Positions 1-8,253 of a stretch of 64,000 nt of DNA are shown here, one piece after another. The notes under the pieces were generated by a model that was given only the letters and a program-made list of their open reading frames with translations, ran no database searches and was not told where the DNA came from. The position numbers and the translations under genes were made by a program. Each line of letters opens with the position of its first letter. Positions within the stretch are counted from its first letter, which is position 1. Where the stretch lies: NCBI RefSeq assembly GCF_900112035.1, contig NZ_FOKC01000001.1, positions 744,001 to 808,000 on the forward strand, written 5' to 3'. This stretch comes from Nocardioides alpinus. Lineage in GTDB: Bacteria > Actinomycetota > Actinomycetes > Propionibacteriales > Nocardioidaceae.

Positions 1-2
1 AC

Positions 3-428
3 CGCGACACCGACGCCGCCGCGGTCGTGGCGGTCAATGCCGCCGCCTTCGCCCACCACCCCGAGCAGGGCGCGATGGACGAGGACAACCTCGCCCGCCG
101 GATGGCCGAGCCGTGGTTCGACCCGGCCGGCCTGCTCGTCGCCGAGGACGACTCGGGGATCCTCGGGTTCCACTGGACCAAGCAGCACGATGCACAGCTC
201 GGGGAGGTGTACGTCGTCGGCGTCGCGCCCGGGGCGCAGGGGCGCGGGCTCGGTCGCGTCCTCACCCTCGCGGGCCTGCACCACCTGACCGGGCTGGGGG
301 TCGACGAGGTGCTGCTCTACGTCGAGTCCGACAACGCCCCGGCCGTGGCGGTCTACTCACGGCTCGGGTTCACCCACGCGGACGTCGACACCCACGTGCA
401 GTACCGCTCCCCCACCACCGCCGGTTGA
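3..428 (+). CDS. mshD: Mycothiol synthase, C-terminal part (cut by window edge)
   Basis: This is the second GNAT domain of a mycothiol synthase, the enzyme that acetylates Cys-GlcN-inositol with acetyl-CoA in the last step of making mycothiol, the actinobacterial thiol. The frame is open to the left edge (reading [12 protein letters not shown]), so the first domain lies outside. The acetyl-CoA loop is visible as [10 protein letters not shown], preceded by GEVYVVGV; the GFHWTKQH stretch and the ending with [17 protein letters not shown] are typical of MshD. A generic GNAT acetyltransferase is the alternative, but the local pattern fits MshD well. It converges on ygfZ with a repeat-bearing gap between them. 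Confidence 0.85.
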   Translation, partial: RDTDAAAVVAVNAAAFAHHPEQGAMDEDNLARRMAEPWFDPAGLLVAEDDSGILGFHWTKQHDAQLGEVYVVGVAPGAQGRGLGRVLTLAGLHHLTGLGVDEVLLYVESDNAPAVAVYSRLGFTHADVDTHVQYRSPTTAG

Positions 429-436
429 GCCCCGCC

Positions 437-528
437 GGTTGAGCCGGGCGAGGAACGAGCCCGAGTCGAAACCAAGGGCACCAGTGGGCCTCAGTCTCGA
501 CACGCAAGCTGCGCGCGCTGCTCGACCA
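437..528. repeat. Pair of REP-like palindromic intergenic elements
   Basis: The 113-bp gap between convergent mshD and ygfZ holds two related short elements in opposite orientation: one running from GGTTGAGCC (437) to GTCGAAACC (473), and one from CTCGACACG (about 496) to GCTCGACC (528). The same start and end words recur in the tandem repeat near 59.4 kb. They look like dispersed extragenic palindromes and may also terminate both genes. No coding potential is seen. Confidence 0.5.
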
Positions 529-541
529 GCGGCAGACAGCT

Positions 542-1489
542 TCAGCGCAGCGGGCGTACGTGCAGCCCGACCTCGGGGTCGACGATGACCTCCTGCGCGG
601 CCGGCATCTCGTCGACCAGCAAGGTGGCGTCGACCGGGACGTTGCGCTTCACCAGGGCGAGCGCGATCGGACCGAGCTCGTGGTGCCGTGCGCTGGCCCC
701 GACGAAGCCGATGTCGCGGCCCTCGAGGGACACGGGCGAACCCGCGGGCGGGAGCCGGTTCTCGGTCCCGTCGAGGTGCAGCATCACGAGCCGTCGCGGA
801 GGACGGCCCAGCGTGTGGACCCGCGCGACCGTCTCCTGCCCGCGGTAGCAGCCCTTGTCGAGGTGCACCGCAGGCCCGATCCAGCCGACCTCGTTGGGAA
901 TCGTGCGGTGGTCGGTGTCGAGGCCGAAGCGAGGCTCGCCACGCTCGATCCGCAGCGCCTCGTAGGCCCACAGGCCGCACGCCGGACCGGCAGCGTCGGC
1001 GTACGCCTCGAGACGGTCGCGGGGCACGAGGTCGTAGCGGCCCGCCACGTGGGACTGGGCGTCGCCCGGGCGCCACATCACGGCGAGGTCGTCGAGGAGC
1101 GAGACCTCCACGCGGGTCATGAACTTCATCCGCTCGAGCCACTCCACCAGTGCCGCTCCAGCGCCGGGCTCGGTGTGGGCGGTGAAGGACTCGCCGTCGT
1201 CGACGCCGGCGAAGGCGTGCTCGACGTGACCCTGGGGGCTCAGGACGAGCGCCTGCGTCCACGCGCCGGGGGCCAGGCCGTCGAAGAACTGGGTGGTGAG
1301 GTTGTGCAGCCACGACAGCCGGTCCGGACCGGCGATCCTCAGCACGTCGCGGTGGGACAGGTCGACGAACCCCTCACCCGACGCCAGGCTGCGCTGCTCG
1401 GTGTTGAAGGAGCCGTAGTGCGCCGCCACGGTCGCGTCGATGCCGTCGCCGGCGACGGCCCCGGGCAGGGCGAGGAGGGGGGACTGCAT
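542..1489 (-). CDS. ygfZ: YgfZ/GcvT-type folate-binding protein
   Basis: A 315-residue YgfZ-family protein, related to the T-protein of the glycine cleavage system. In other bacteria YgfZ uses tetrahydrofolate to help build or repair iron-sulfur clusters. The family hallmark KGCYRGQE lies near residue 213, with the conserved Cys present. The length is normal. The start is set by a leaderless promoter: TAGACT (1501-1496) sits six bases upstream of the ATG, and no ribosome-binding site is visible. That -10 hexamer overlaps the stop codon of the upstream fur gene, so ygfZ may have its own promoter or be read through from fur. Confidence 0.88.
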   Translation of the reverse strand: MQSPLLALPGAVAGDGIDATVAAHYGSFNTEQRSLASGEGFVDLSHRDVLRIAGPDRLSWLHNLTTQFFDGLAPGAWTQALVLSPQGHVEHAFAGVDDGESFTAHTEPGAGAALVEWLERMKFMTRVEVSLLDDLAVMWRPGDAQSHVAGRYDLVPRDRLEAYADAAGPACGLWAYEALRIERGEPRFGLDTDHRTIPNEVGWIGPAVHLDKGCYRGQETVARVHTLGRPPRRLVMLHLDGTENRLPPAGSPVSLEGRDIGFVGASARHHELGPIALALVKRNVPVDATLLVDEMPAAQEVIVDPEVGLHVRPLR

Positions 1490-1498
1490 GGGTCGAGT

Positions 1499-1936
1499 CT
1501 AGGTCGGCGGTGGAGTGGCAGCTGCCGTGGCGGAGCAGTCCGCGCACTCCCCGAAGACCGCGAGGTGGCCGATGTCGACCGTGAAGCCGTCCGCGCCGAG
1601 CGCCGCGACCAGCGGAGCCACCGCGTCGGCGTCGTAGGAACGTACGGCGTGACAGCGCCGGCACACCACGTGGACGTGCTCGTGCTCGGTGGTCGAGTGG
1701 TAGGTCGGCGCGCGGTCACTGAGGTGCGTGTGGCGCACCAGCCCGAGCTCCTCGAGGACCTCGAGCGTGCGGTAGACGGTGGAGGGGTTGACCGAGCTCA
1801 CCTGGCTGCGCACCTGGGCGAGCACCTCGTCGGGGGTCGCGTGACCGAGCTCCTCGACAGCCCGAAGGATCAGCTGGCGCTGGGGCGTGAGCCGCAGCCC
1901 CTGCTCGCGCAGACGGGTGGCGAGGTCGTCGCTCAT
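1499..1936 (-). CDS. Fur-family metalloregulator
   Basis: A 145-residue Fur-family repressor with an N-terminal winged helix (residues about 10-85, including TPQRQLILRAVEEL and NPSTVYRTLEVLEELGLV) and a C-terminal metal and dimer domain with HEHVHVVC. Two CxxC pairs (CRRC and CADC) would hold the structural zinc. Which metal or signal it senses (iron, zinc, manganese or peroxide) cannot be read from the sequence. Its ATG overlaps the stop of the nitrobindin gene by four bases (ATGA), so the two are co-translated, which suggests a link to haem, NO or peroxide stress. Confidence 0.88.
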   Translation of the reverse strand: MSDDLATRLREQGLRLTPQRQLILRAVEELGHATPDEVLAQVRSQVSSVNPSTVYRTLEVLEELGLVRHTHLSDRAPTYHSTTEHEHVHVVCRRCHAVRSYDADAVAPLVAALGADGFTVDIGHLAVFGECADCSATAAATPPPT

Positions 1937-2427
1937 GCTCGTTGCAACCGGGCCCACGTGTGCGGCTGGAGCTCCTGGCCCACCGCGGCCATGTCGTAGG
2001 CATAGAGGAGGTCGCCGTCCACGTTGCCGTACATCCGCGAGCCGGCGTTGACCTCCTTGGCGGTCTCGGTGAAGGAGACACCGGCGGTGTGCATCTCGAC
2101 CTTGCCGGCGTCGGCCGCGCCGTACCAGACCTCCGCGAAGCCGGTGTTGTGCGCGAGGAGGAACTCGACCTTGCCCGGCTCGGGGCAGCGCAGGAAACCG
2201 CTCTCCATCGCCGCGTCCCGGACGAACTCGCCGTCGGCGTCGACGACCCAGGCACGCGCCATGTAGTGGAAGAACGGGCGACCGTCGTGGGTGAAGATCA
2301 GCTCCTGGCCGAACTCGAACGACTCGATCGTCGGGTAGGCGCCGTGGCCGTTGCCGCGCCACGTGCCCAGCAGCCACGCCACGGGGCCGCAGTTGGGGTG
2401 CAGGTTGTCCGGCAGCTCGAAAGGCAT
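1933..2427 (-). CDS. Nitrobindin-like haem protein (DUF1794)
   Basis: A 164-residue protein of the nitrobindin/THAP4-like beta-barrel family. Members bind haem in the ferric form and some isomerise peroxynitrite to nitrate. The signature LLGTWRGNGHG followed by YPTIESFEFGQEL is clear, and the His in QPHTWARL near the C-terminus fits the proximal haem ligand of the family. It is the first gene of a two-gene unit with the Fur regulator (ATGA overlap). The transcript looks leaderless: TAGAGT (2439-2434) ends six bases before the ATG. A fatty-acid-binding-protein-like role is the older annotation for this family. Confidence 0.85.
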   Translation of the reverse strand: MPFELPDNLHPNCGPVAWLLGTWRGNGHGAYPTIESFEFGQELIFTHDGRPFFHYMARAWVVDADGEFVRDAAMESGFLRCPEPGKVEFLLAHNTGFAEVWYGAADAGKVEMHTAGVSFTETAKEVNAGSRMYGNVDGDLLYAYDMAAVGQELQPHTWARLQRA

Positions 2428-2433
2428 GGCCTC

Positions 2434-2443
2434 ACTCTAGTCT
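2434..2443. promoter_or_regulatory. Overlapping divergent -10 elements (nitrobindin-fur / dsrE-like)
   Basis: The 10-bp sequence ACTCTAGTCT contains TAGAGT on the minus strand and TAGTCT on the plus strand. Each lies exactly six bases from the ATG of its gene (2427 minus, 2450 plus). Both transcripts would be leaderless, and polymerase could serve only one direction at a time. Confidence 0.6.
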
Positions 2444-2449
2444 GGGCGG

Positions 2450-2812
2450 ATGGCTCGATCACTGGTCGTCAAGGTCACCTGCGGGGCCGAGGACGCCGAG
2501 CGCTGCAACCAGGCGTTCACCGTCGCGGCGGCCGGTGCGGCGTCGGGCGCGGACGTCTCGCTCTGGCTCACCGGGGAGGCCGCCTGGTACGGCGTCGCGG
2601 GCCGTGCCGAGGAGTTCGAGCTCGCCCTCGCCACCCCGCTCGACCAGCTGATGGGCGTGGTCCTGGAGACCGGCTACGTCACGGTCTGCTCCCAGTGCGC
2701 GGCTCGTCGCGGGATCGTCGCCGCCGATCTCCGCGAGGGCGTCACGATCGCCGGGGCGGCGGTGTTCGCCGAGCTCGTCCTCGGCGACGGCGTACAGGCG
2801 CTCGTCTACTGA
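2450..2812 (+). CDS. DsrE-family small sulfurtransferase-like protein
   Basis: A 120-residue DsrE/DsrF-like protein. The fold is used by sulfur carriers such as TusD and DsrE and by peroxiredoxin-like small proteins. The order is beta-strand [13 protein letters not shown], a helix rich in [19 protein letters not shown], and a Cys pair in [11 protein letters not shown] near residue 82, where sulfur carriers keep their active Cys. It is transcribed divergently from nitrobindin-fur from a shared 22-bp region with no Shine-Dalgarno. The substrate is unknown; a redox or sulfur-relay role is inferred from family and neighbours. Confidence 0.75.
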   Translation: MARSLVVKVTCGAEDAERCNQAFTVAAAGAASGADVSLWLTGEAAWYGVAGRAEEFELALATPLDQLMGVVLETGYVTVCSQCAARRGIVAADLREGVTIAGAAVFAELVLGDGVQALVY

Positions 2813-2819
2813 CGACTTC

Positions 2820-2852
2820 GGTCATCCGACGTTCACCTTCCGGTGCCACACT
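2820..2852 (+). promoter_or_regulatory. PHO box and leaderless promoter of ppk1
   Basis: Two adjacent 11-bp direct repeats, GGTCATCCGAC (2820-2830) and GTTCACCTTCC (2831-2841), match the actinobacterial PhoP unit (G[T/G]TCAYYYR). A weak -10, CACACT, follows at 2847-2852, six bases before the ATG at 2859. There is no Shine-Dalgarno. The repeats occupy the -35 position, as expected for PhoP-activated expression under phosphate limitation. Confidence 0.6.
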
Positions 2853-2858
2853 GGCCCC

Positions 2859-5036
2859 ATGACGGATCCGGCCACCCTCACCAGCGCTGTCTCGTCGTCG
2901 GTCGAGGAAGGTCCCGTCTCGGAGCCGTTCGGCCACCCGACCGACACCTTCGACGTCGAGCCGCCCTACACGCCCGACGCGGCGCAGATCGAGGCCGTGG
3001 AGAAGTTCGACGACCGCTTCATCGACCGGGAGATCTCCTGGGTCCGCTTCAACCAGAGGGTGCTCGAGCTCGCCGAGGACCCGCGGCTCCCGCTGCTGGA
3101 GCGGGCCCGGTTCCTCGCCATCTTCGCCAGCAACCTCGACGAGTTCTTCATGGTCCGCGTCGCGGGCCTCAAGCGCCGCATCGATGCCGGGGTCGCCGTC
3201 CGCGCTGCCAGCGGGCTGATGCCTCGGGCGCAGCTGGAGCAGCTCTGGGCCAGCTGTCGCGACCTGATGGAGCGCCACGCCCGGGCGCTGGCCGACCTGC
3301 TCCCCGAGCTCGGCAGCCAGGGCATCGAGATCGTCCGCTGGTCCGAGCTGGACCGCGAGGAGCAGAAGGTCTGCAAGAAGCTCTTCAAGGACCGGATCTT
3401 CCCCGTCCTCACTCCCCTCGCGGTCGACCCCGCGCACCCGTTCCCCTACATCTCCGGCCTCTCGCTCAACCTCGCCGTCGTCGTACGCCACCCCAAGACC
3501 GGCACCGAGCACTTCGCGCGGGTCAAGGTGCCGCCGACCTTCGGGCGCTTCGTCGGACTCGGCAACCAGCGCTTCGTCCCCATCGAGGACGTCATCGGCG
3601 AGCACCTCAAGAAGCTCTTCCCCGGTATGGAGGTGCTCGGCGCGCACACCTTCCGGGTCACCCGCAACGAGGACCTCGAGGTCGAGGAGGACGACGCCGA
3701 GAACCTGCTGAAGGCGCTCGAGAAGGAGCTCCTCCGCCGTCGGTTCGGCGCCCCTGTGCGACTCGAGGTCGAGGAGTCGATCGACCCGAAGGTCCTCGAC
3801 CTGCTGGTCTCGGAGCTCGGGGTGGGTCGCGACGAGGTCGTGTCGCTCCCCGGCCCGCTGGACCTCACCGGGCTGCACTCCATCGCCGACCTGCCGCGAG
3901 ACGACCTGAAGTACGCCGCCTTCCTCCCGTCGACGCACCCGAGCCTGGCCGAGGTCGAGTCGGCCTCCCCCGTCGACGTCTTCGACTCGGTGTCGCGCCA
4001 CGACGTGCTGCTGCACCACCCCTACGACTCCTTCGCCACCTCGGTCCAGCGCTTCCTCGAGCAGGCCGCCGCCGACAAGCACGTGCTCGCGATCAAGCAG
4101 ACGCTCTACCGCACCTCCGGCGACAGCCCGATCATCGAGGCGCTCATCGACGCCGCCCAGGCCGGCAAGCAGGTCCTGGTGATCGTGGAGATCAAGGCGC
4201 GCTTCGACGAGCAGGCCAACATCCGCTGGGCCCGCAAGCTCGAGCACGCGGGCTGCCACGTCGTCTACGGCCTGGTCGGGCTCAAGACCCACTGCAAGCT
4301 GTCGATGGTGGTGCGCGACGAGCCCGAGGGCATCCGCCGCTACGTCCACCTCGGCACCGGCAACTACAACCCCAAGACCGCCCGTCTCTACGAGGACCTC
4401 GGCCTGCTGACCGCCGACCCCGAGATCGGCGAGGACGTCGCGCTCCTGTTCAACAACCTGTCGGGGATCAGCCGCAACAAGACCTACGACCACCTGCTGG
4501 TGGCCCCGGACAACGTGCGCGACGGGCTCATCGCCCAGATCCACCAGGAGATCGCCCACCACCAGGCCGGCCGCGGCTCCGGGATCCGGATCAAGGCGAA
4601 CTCGGTGGTCGACGAGGCCGTGATCGATGCCCTCTACGTCGCCTCGCAGGCCGGCGTACGCGTCGAGCTGCTGATCCGCGGCATCTGCTCCCTGCGCCCC
4701 GGCGTGCCCGGCCTGTCGGAGACCGTGCGCGTGCGCTCGATCCTGGGTCGCTTCCTCGAGCACAGCCGGCTCTTCTGGTTCGAGAACGGTGGTGAGCCGG
4801 CCGCGTGGATCGGTTCGGCCGACATGATGCACCGCAACCTGGACCGTCGGGTGGAGGTGCTCGTACGCCTGCGCGACCCGCACGTCGTCGAGGAGGTCAG
4901 CGACCTTCTGGACCTCGCCCTCGACCCGGCCACGACCGCGTGGGAGCTCGACTCCGACGGCGAGTGGCGCCTGCACCACGGCGAGCGGCACCTGCAGGAC
5001 GAGCTGATCGGGCGCCAGCGTCGTCGACGCCGCTGA
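2859..5036 (+). CDS. ppk1: Polyphosphate kinase 1
   Basis: A full-length 725-residue polyphosphate kinase, which reversibly polymerises the gamma phosphate of ATP into polyphosphate and acts as a homotetramer. The N-domain starts near residue 48 ([17 protein letters not shown]). The two active-site histidines lie in [12 protein letters not shown] (about residue 477) and [19 protein letters not shown] (about 497). The C-terminal half also has [15 protein letters not shown]. It stands alone behind its own PHO-box promoter and precedes the DUF47-pit pair, so polymer storage and low-affinity phosphate uptake are adjacent. Confidence 0.96.
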   Translation: MTDPATLTSAVSSSVEEGPVSEPFGHPTDTFDVEPPYTPDAAQIEAVEKFDDRFIDREISWVRFNQRVLELAEDPRLPLLERARFLAIFASNLDEFFMVRVAGLKRRIDAGVAVRAASGLMPRAQLEQLWASCRDLMERHARALADLLPELGSQGIEIVRWSELDREEQKVCKKLFKDRIFPVLTPLAVDPAHPFPYISGLSLNLAVVVRHPKTGTEHFARVKVPPTFGRFVGLGNQRFVPIEDVIGEHLKKLFPGMEVLGAHTFRVTRNEDLEVEEDDAENLLKALEKELLRRRFGAPVRLEVEESIDPKVLDLLVSELGVGRDEVVSLPGPLDLTGLHSIADLPRDDLKYAAFLPSTHPSLAEVESASPVDVFDSVSRHDVLLHHPYDSFATSVQRFLEQAAADKHVLAIKQTLYRTSGDSPIIEALIDAAQAGKQVLVIVEIKARFDEQANIRWARKLEHAGCHVVYGLVGLKTHCKLSMVVRDEPEGIRRYVHLGTGNYNPKTARLYEDLGLLTADPEIGEDVALLFNNLSGISRNKTYDHLLVAPDNVRDGLIAQIHQEIAHHQAGRGSGIRIKANSVVDEAVIDALYVASQAGVRVELLIRGICSLRPGVPGLSETVRVRSILGRFLEHSRLFWFENGGEPAAWIGSADMMHRNLDRRVEVLVRLRDPHVVEEVSDLLDLALDPATTAWELDSDGEWRLHHGERHLQDELIGRQRRRRR

Positions 5037-5097
5037 AGCGCCTGCGGCGGGGATCACGCCGGGCGGAGCTGGGGGCTCGCGGTTGCGTCGTTGAGCC

Positions 5098-5149
5098 GCT
5101 CACCCCCTAGCATGATCCCGGTTCATCCGCCCCCCGTTCGGAGTTCACC
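5098..5149 (+). promoter_or_regulatory. Possible PHO boxes upstream of the DUF47-pit pair
   Basis: PhoP-like units GCTCACCCCCT (5098), GTTCATCCGCC (5121) and GTTCACC (5143-5149) occur here. The last two are 22 bp apart (two 11-bp turns) with a poor unit between. A -10-like TAGCAT lies at 5108-5113. The last unit touches the GTG start. The match is weaker than at pst1 or ppk1. Confidence 0.35.
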
Positions 5150-5767
5150 GTGCGTTTGAAGTTCCGCCCTGTCGACAGCTCGTTCTACGACCTCTTCAGT
5201 GAGGCAGCCGGTCACCTCGTCATCGGAGCACAGCTCCTCAGCGAGATGCTGGCCACCGGCGGTTCTCGGGCGGAGGTCGCCCAGCGCATGCGCGAGGCCG
5301 AGCACGCCGCCGACGAGACCACGCACTCGATCATCCGGCGGGTGAACAGCACCTTCGTCACCCCGTTCGACCGCGAGGACATCTACTCCCTCGCGTCGGC
5401 GCTCGACGACGTGATGGACATGATGGACGAGGCCGTCGACCTGATCCTGCTGTACGAGGTCACCTCCCTTCCGCCGGAGTCGACCCAGCAGATCGAGGTG
5501 CTGCAGCGCTGCGCCGAGCTCACCGCCGCGGCGATGCCGTCGCTGGAGTCGATGGGCTCGCTCGACGAGTACTGGATCGAGATCAACCGCCTCGAGAACA
5601 CCGGCGACAAGTCCTACCGGCGCATCCTGGCCAACCTCTTCAGCGGCGAGCTCGAGGCACTCGAGGTCATGAAGCTGAAGGACATCGTCGAGTCCCTCGA
5701 GGGGGCGATCGACGCGTTCGAGAAGGTCGCCAACATCGTGGAGCAGATCGCCGTCAAGGAGTCCTGA
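5150..5767 (+). CDS. DUF47 (PhoU-like) phosphate transport accessory protein
   Basis: A 205-residue all-helical protein of the DUF47/TIGR00153 family, structurally like PhoU and usually encoded next to Pit transporters, whose activity it is thought to control. Characteristic segments are AEHAADETTHSIIRRVNSTFVTPFDREDI (residues about 42-70, with acidic metal-binding positions) and NRLENTGDKSYRRIL. The start is GTG at 5150. The pit gene begins 47 bp after the stop, so the two form one transcription unit. This is a cytoplasmic protein with no membrane segment. Confidence 0.9.
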   Translation: MRLKFRPVDSSFYDLFSEAAGHLVIGAQLLSEMLATGGSRAEVAQRMREAEHAADETTHSIIRRVNSTFVTPFDREDIYSLASALDDVMDMMDEAVDLILLYEVTSLPPESTQQIEVLQRCAELTAAAMPSLESMGSLDEYWIEINRLENTGDKSYRRILANLFSGELEALEVMKLKDIVESLEGAIDAFEKVANIVEQIAVKES

Positions 5768-5814
5768 AGGATGAGTGCTGACGCCCTCCCGATGCCTGCC
5801 CGGAGCAGCTCCTG

Positions 5815-6810
5815 ATGGAACTCGCGATCATCATCGCGGTCGTCGTCGTGGCTCTGGTGTTCGACTACACCAACGGTTTCCACGACGCCGCCAACGCGAT
5901 CGCCACGTCGGTGTCCACCGGGGCGCTCAAGCCCCGCGTGGCCCTGGCGATGGCTGCCGTCATGAACTTCGTCGGCGCCTTCCTGGGCCAGAAGGTCGCC
6001 CAGACCGTGTCCGAGACGATCGATCCCGGCACCGGGACACACGGTCTGGTGATCGTGATGTGCGGCCTGCTCGGCGCCATCACCTGGAACCTGATCACCT
6101 GGTACTACGGCCTGCCGTCGTCCTCCTCGCACGCGCTGATCGGAGGGCTCGTCGGCGCCGCGGTGGCCGCAGGTGCGACCGCCAACTGGGACGTCGTGCT
6201 GGAGAAGGTCGTCCTCCCGATGTTCATCTCGCCCGTGGTGGCGTTCAGCCTCGGTTTCGCCGTGATGATCGGGATCATGTGGGCCTTCCGCAACGCCAAC
6301 CCCGCCCGCGCCAACCGCGGCTTCAAGGTCGCCCAGTCGGTGTCGGCGGCAGCGATGGCGCTCGGCCACGGCCTCCAGGACGCGCAGAAGACGATGGGCG
6401 TGATCTTCCTGGCCCTGCTGACCGGGGGGTACGTCTCCGCGTCCGACGACCTGCCGCTCTGGGTGATCGTCTCAGCCGCGACCGCCATCTCGCTCGGCAC
6501 CTGGTCCGGCGGCTGGCGCATCATGCGCACCCTGGGGCGCCGCATCATCCACCTCGACCCGGCCCGCGGCTTCGCGGCCGAGTCCGTGGCGGCCTCGGTC
6601 CTCTACACCACGGCGTACGTCTTCGAGGCGCCGATCTCGACCACCCACACCATCACTTCGGCGGTCATGGGCGTGGGCGCCACCAAGCGCCTCTCCGCGG
6701 TCCGCTGGGGCGTGGCCAAGTCGATCCTGACCGCCTGGGTGCTGACCTTCCCGGCGGCCGCGCTGGTCGCTGCGGTCTGCTACTGGGTGGCCCACATCTT
6801 CCTCCCCTGA
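5815..6810 (+). CDS. pit: PiT-family inorganic phosphate transporter
   Basis: A 331-residue membrane protein of the PiT family, which imports metal-phosphate complexes with protons at low affinity. The two family signatures are present: DYTNGFHDAANAIATSVSTG near the N-terminus and the inverted copy GLQDAQKTMGVIF in the middle, plus GLPSSSSHALIGGLVGA and APISTTHTITSAVMGVGATKR. About ten hydrophobic helices are seen. It is the second gene after DUF47. Downstream lies a palindromic element (6855-6918) in the terminator position between it and a convergent gene. Confidence 0.94.
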   Translation: MELAIIIAVVVVALVFDYTNGFHDAANAIATSVSTGALKPRVALAMAAVMNFVGAFLGQKVAQTVSETIDPGTGTHGLVIVMCGLLGAITWNLITWYYGLPSSSSHALIGGLVGAAVAAGATANWDVVLEKVVLPMFISPVVAFSLGFAVMIGIMWAFRNANPARANRGFKVAQSVSAAAMALGHGLQDAQKTMGVIFLALLTGGYVSASDDLPLWVIVSAATAISLGTWSGGWRIMRTLGRRIIHLDPARGFAAESVAASVLYTTAYVFEAPISTTHTITSAVMGVGATKRLSAVRWGVAKSILTAWVLTFPAAALVAAVCYWVAHIFLP

Positions 6811-6854
6811 GGACCCGCCGAGCGCTGTCAGCGTCTGCCCCACCGGTCGGACCC

Positions 6855-6918
6855 GATATCTAGGGACATTGTGGTGGGCGAAACGAGGTGGCGGACCACC
6901 AGGACGTCCCTAGATACC
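6855..6918. repeat. 64-bp palindromic element, copy 1
   Basis: The element runs from GATATCTAGGGACATTG to GGACGTCCCTAGATACC. Its ends are imperfect inverted repeats of about 23 bp sharing TATCTAGGGAC and TGGTGG, with a short loop. Related 64-65-bp copies sit at 8156 and 10627. Here it lies between the convergent pit gene and the 6963-8039 gene, a bidirectional terminator position. Confidence 0.7.
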
Positions 6919-6962
6919 TCGCATGCACGGCGGAGCTGTCCGGACCGTGCGCCAGGGCGGGG

Positions 6963-8039
6963 TCAGGACGCTCGGCGGTACCTCAGCAGGCGGTTGCTGT
7001 CGTACGCCGACAGCGCACGCCGCTGCTCGACCGTGAAGGTGGGCGTCCACCAGGCCGGCGTGCCCGGGAACCACAGCCGGTCAGCGACGTTGCGGCGCTC
7101 CGCGCGGGCGTACGCCTCCCGCAGTCGCTGGAGGAACGCACCGCGATCTGCGAGGTCTCCGGCCATCATCGTGACCCCGTCGAGCCCGACGGCCCGGTAG
7201 GCCGCTTCCTTCGCCACGTCGCCGTGACGTACCTCACCCGCCAGGTGCAGCGCGCCGTCGTAGAGCCCGAGGACGCCCGCCTCCACGTCGAGCAGGTCCG
7301 GCGTGCCGACGAACCGCCCACCCAGATCGAACACCGGGAAGTTGGCCCGTGGCCTGCCGAAGCCCCCGCCTTCCCAGGTCCGTCGCATCACCGGCTCCAC
7401 GGGCGACCAGCTGTTCTCCTCGAGGTGCGGAAGAAGGTCGCGGATGCGCTGCATACCCTGCCTGATCCAGAGGGCCCGATCGACGAAGTCGGACAGCTCG
7501 GCCACCGAGACGAGATCGTTGTAGGCGGCCATCTCGAACGCGACGAGGGCATCCTCGTCCGTGCGGGCCTTGCGCATCTCGAAGGCGACGCTCCACAGCG
7601 GGCTGGTGACCCGGACGCCACGCACTCGGCAGATGTCTCCGGCTGGCACGAGTTCCTGACTGACCCGGATGCGATCGTCGGGCCTCAGCGAATGCCTGCA
7701 CCCGAGCGCGAGGGTGACGGGGAGCGGGACGAGCCGAGCGTCGGTGCCGTCGAACCACCGTGCATCGAGCCAGCACAGTCCTGCCCATCCGGTGACCGCT
7801 CCGTGCGCAGGGAGCCGCGCGGCGGCCTCGACGATCCGTTGCTTGGCATGCCGCTCCACCGTCGACACCACCCACAGCCCGCCGCCGACCCGCCGGTGAG
7901 CGCCTGACCTCGTCTCCCACTCGGTCGGGCCCTCATCCGTCCCGCGACGCGCAGGCCACACAAGACCTGGCTGGAGTCCTTCCCTCGGCCCGAACCCGTG
8001 CAACGGCCACGCCCCTTGTGTCCATCCGTCCCCGGTCAT
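6963..8039 (-). CDS. Uncharacterised protein, AbiEi/winged-helix-like family of actinobacteria
   Basis: A protein of about 358 residues that I do not recognise by function. The layout resembles a family common in actinobacteria: an N-terminal region before residue 60 ending in RRVGGGLWVVSTVERHAKQR, then AARLPAHGAVTGWAGLCWLDARWFDG, which recalls the AbiEi-type antitoxin/regulator fold, and a C-terminal half with FDLGGRFVGTPDLLDVEAGV, which recalls DUF559/endonuclease-like cores. The ATG at 8039 is the best start because it keeps the N-terminal domain; the frame stays open further upstream without support. No partner toxin is adjacent. Palindromic elements flank it on both sides. Confidence 0.6.
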   Translation of the reverse strand: MTGDGWTQGAWPLHGFGPREGLQPGLVWPARRGTDEGPTEWETRSGAHRRVGGGLWVVSTVERHAKQRIVEAAARLPAHGAVTGWAGLCWLDARWFDGTDARLVPLPVTLALGCRHSLRPDDRIRVSQELVPAGDICRVRGVRVTSPLWSVAFEMRKARTDEDALVAFEMAAYNDLVSVAELSDFVDRALWIRQGMQRIRDLLPHLEENSWSPVEPVMRRTWEGGGFGRPRANFPVFDLGGRFVGTPDLLDVEAGVLGLYDGALHLAGEVRHGDVAKEAAYRAVGLDGVTMMAGDLADRGAFLQRLREAYARAERRNVADRLWFPGTPAWWTPTFTVEQRRALSAYDSNRLLRYRRAS

Positions 8040-8155
8040 TCGCCGAGCATCGAGGGAGAAGCTGACAGCCGACCGCCTGCCTCCACAAAGGCAGGCGAGC
8101 TCCGAGAAATGGCGACCTGTGGACTGCTGGTGGCTCGCCCCACCCCCGCCACCCT

Positions 8156-8220
8156 GGATACCTAGGGACGTTTCGGTGGGCCATGACCCGGCTCGACCCC
8201 CCGCAATGTCCCTAGATACC
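8156..8220. repeat. 64-bp palindromic element, copy 2
   Basis: The element runs from GGATACCTAGGGACGTTTC to GCAATGTCCCTAGATACC. The arms match copies 1 and 3; the centre differs. It lies just after the arsR-GNAT stop, where that transcript should end, and upstream of the 6963-8039 gene. The remainder of the 214-bp gap (8040-8253) holds a small hairpin, GCCTGCCT with AGGCAGGC (8075-8096). Confidence 0.7.
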
Positions 8221-8253
8221 GCGGCAAGCCAGCGGACCCGGCACCGAACGGTG

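Noticed and set aside
2742..5057. 771-residue open frame on the minus strand over ppk1
   Set aside because: It lies antisense to an intact polyphosphate kinase; long antisense frames are expected at this GC content, and the translation is low-complexity Val/Leu/Asp/Gly/Arg-rich without motifs.
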